DNA from: Chromobacterium haemolyticum DSM 19808
GTDB lineage: Bacteria; Pseudomonadota; Gammaproteobacteria; Burkholderiales; Chromobacteriaceae
Assembly (NCBI RefSeq): GCF_000711885.1
Contig: NZ_JONK01000007.1
Location: forward strand, 62,001-126,000
Direction: 5' to 3'
DNA: 64,000 nucleotides
Shown in pieces: positions 63,598 through 64,000 of this stretch. Position 1 is the stretch's first letter. The number at the start of each line of letters is the position of its first letter. The notes under the pieces are model-generated. The model saw nothing but the letters and a program-made list of their open reading frames with translations. It did no database searches and was not told the origin of the DNA. Made by a program: the position numbers and the translations under genes.

Positions 63598-63712
63598 TAT
63601 GGCATTCAACGCCAAAAAAGACAAAGCCCCTCGCCGGGAGGCAGTCCCCGGGGATGCTCGGGCAAGCCCTCAATCCCCGGGCACAGCCCGGAGGGTTTTA
63701 TGCGGTCATGGC
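63598..63712. repeat. Hairpin-rich conserved block, copy 2
   Basis: TATGGCATTCAACGCCAAAA through CAGCCCGGAGGGTTTT repeats the block at 56455-56580 with very few changes. Its conservation beside the deleted gene supports a cis-acting role. Confidence 0.6.
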
Positions 63713-63761
63713 GTCAAGGGCTCAGATGCTCGCCCGGTCCACGGCTCCGCAGAAGATTTTT

Positions 63762-63773
63762 GTTACGGTAACG
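63762..63773. promoter_or_regulatory. GTTACGGTAACG box in the second prophage
   Basis: The palindromic box occurs about 120 bases before the small exported gene of the second copy. The first copy lacks a box at this place, so operator positions differ between the two phages. Confidence 0.55.
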
Positions 63774-63889
63774 ATTAAATACAAATCCTGACGGTTGTTA
63801 CCGGGGGGGGGTATTTTCATGCCCTGCCGCTAGCCCTTCAGTGAAAAATTCGTTTAGCATGAGCCCAGGTGATGGCTGGAGCAAAAGGC

Positions 63890-64000
63890 ATGAAGCGAAT
63901 GAGTCTTGTGTTGATCGTGACATGGGCCGCCACGGCACAGGCTGGCGTGATTGAGTGCAAAACAAAGGACGGGAAAAGCCACCTCACCAATGAGGCCACC
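63890..64000 (+). CDS. Small exported DUF4124-like protein, second copy (cut by window end)
   Basis: The visible start MKRMSLVLIVTWAATAQAG and VIECKTKDGKSHLTNEAT is the homologue of the protein at 56730-57083. Signal peptide and the DGKSHLTNEA motif are conserved. Only the first 37 codons are in the window, preceded by GGAGCAAAAGGC. Confidence 0.75.
   Translation, partial: MKRMSLVLIVTWAATAQAGVIECKTKDGKSHLTNEAT

Larger units (their letters stand above)
63344..64000. mobile_element. Second, related inovirus copy, running off the window
   Basis: After the junction the sequence repeats that after the first dif: TTGGATGTTCCGACAACAAC, the DUF3653 start, the hairpin block and the start of the small exported gene, with many substitutions and several deletions. 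It is therefore a distinct relative in tandem, not a duplication made recently. The remaining genes are beyond the window. Confidence 0.88.

Overview
The window looks like a piece of a Chromobacterium-type genome (Chromobacteriaceae, Neisseriales), judged from the GC-rich core genes hrpA, queH, nudC, mtfA and a large set of chemoreceptor and phosphorelay proteins; this is an inference from gene content, not a database match. It mixes ordinary chromosomal blocks with several generations of mobile DNA, many of them decayed. A canonical XerCD dif site lies at 55679-55706, so the right-hand part is probably at the replication terminus.

Left part. 1-5.4 kb is accessory: a RelE/ParE toxin with ribbon-helix-helix antitoxin, a C-terminal fragment resembling the AcrVA2 family, a plasmid-type KfrA coiled-coil protein with several inverted repeats around it, and a fluoride-resistance operon (ClcF, CrcB and two DUF190 proteins) behind a fluoride riboswitch. 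5.4-18.4 kb is signalling: a transmembrane chemoreceptor, a periplasmic solute-binding protein, a soluble PAS-PAS chemoreceptor, and a tandem set of REC-phosphatase, REC-GGDEF and a 1562-residue MASE1/PAS hybrid kinase. 18.8-21.2 kb is an IS21-family element with target duplication and a dead istA.

Middle. 21.4-26.3 kb is an efflux pump, a Tat-exported hydrolase, a zinc alcohol dehydrogenase and a divergent AraC regulator. 26.4-33 kb is a stack of broken transposons: a Tn402/Tn5053-type tniB with a tniQ remnant, scraps of a second fluoride operon, and a Tn3-family unit (tyrosine recombinase, TnpC, TnpA) that cuts an MHS-type transporter gene. 33-42 kb is core chromosome (hrpA, an FMN riboswitch placed before a methyltransferase, queH, and a second REC-phosphatase whose frame is broken at a CCCGG pentamer repeat). 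tRNA-Thr at 42.4 kb is followed by an integrase remnant. 44.7-47.2 kb is a gene graveyard (IS5-type transposase, sulfate-binding protein) holding one small secreted cysteine-rich gene. 47.3-53.3 kb returns to ordinary genes.

Right part. From dif (55.7 kb) to 63.34 kb lies a complete filamentous-phage (inovirus) prophage: replication initiator, ssDNA-binding protein, major coat protein, pIII-like adhesin, pVI, Zot assembly ATPase and a divergent repressor. A second related copy starts immediately after a dif-like junction and runs off the window, so this is a tandem array. A TTACGGTAAC-type operator motif occurs both inside the phages and at a small chromosomal regulator gene beside dif, suggesting shared control. 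A family of roughly 130-bp repeats with imperfect terminal inverted repeats occurs three times between 33 and 47 kb.
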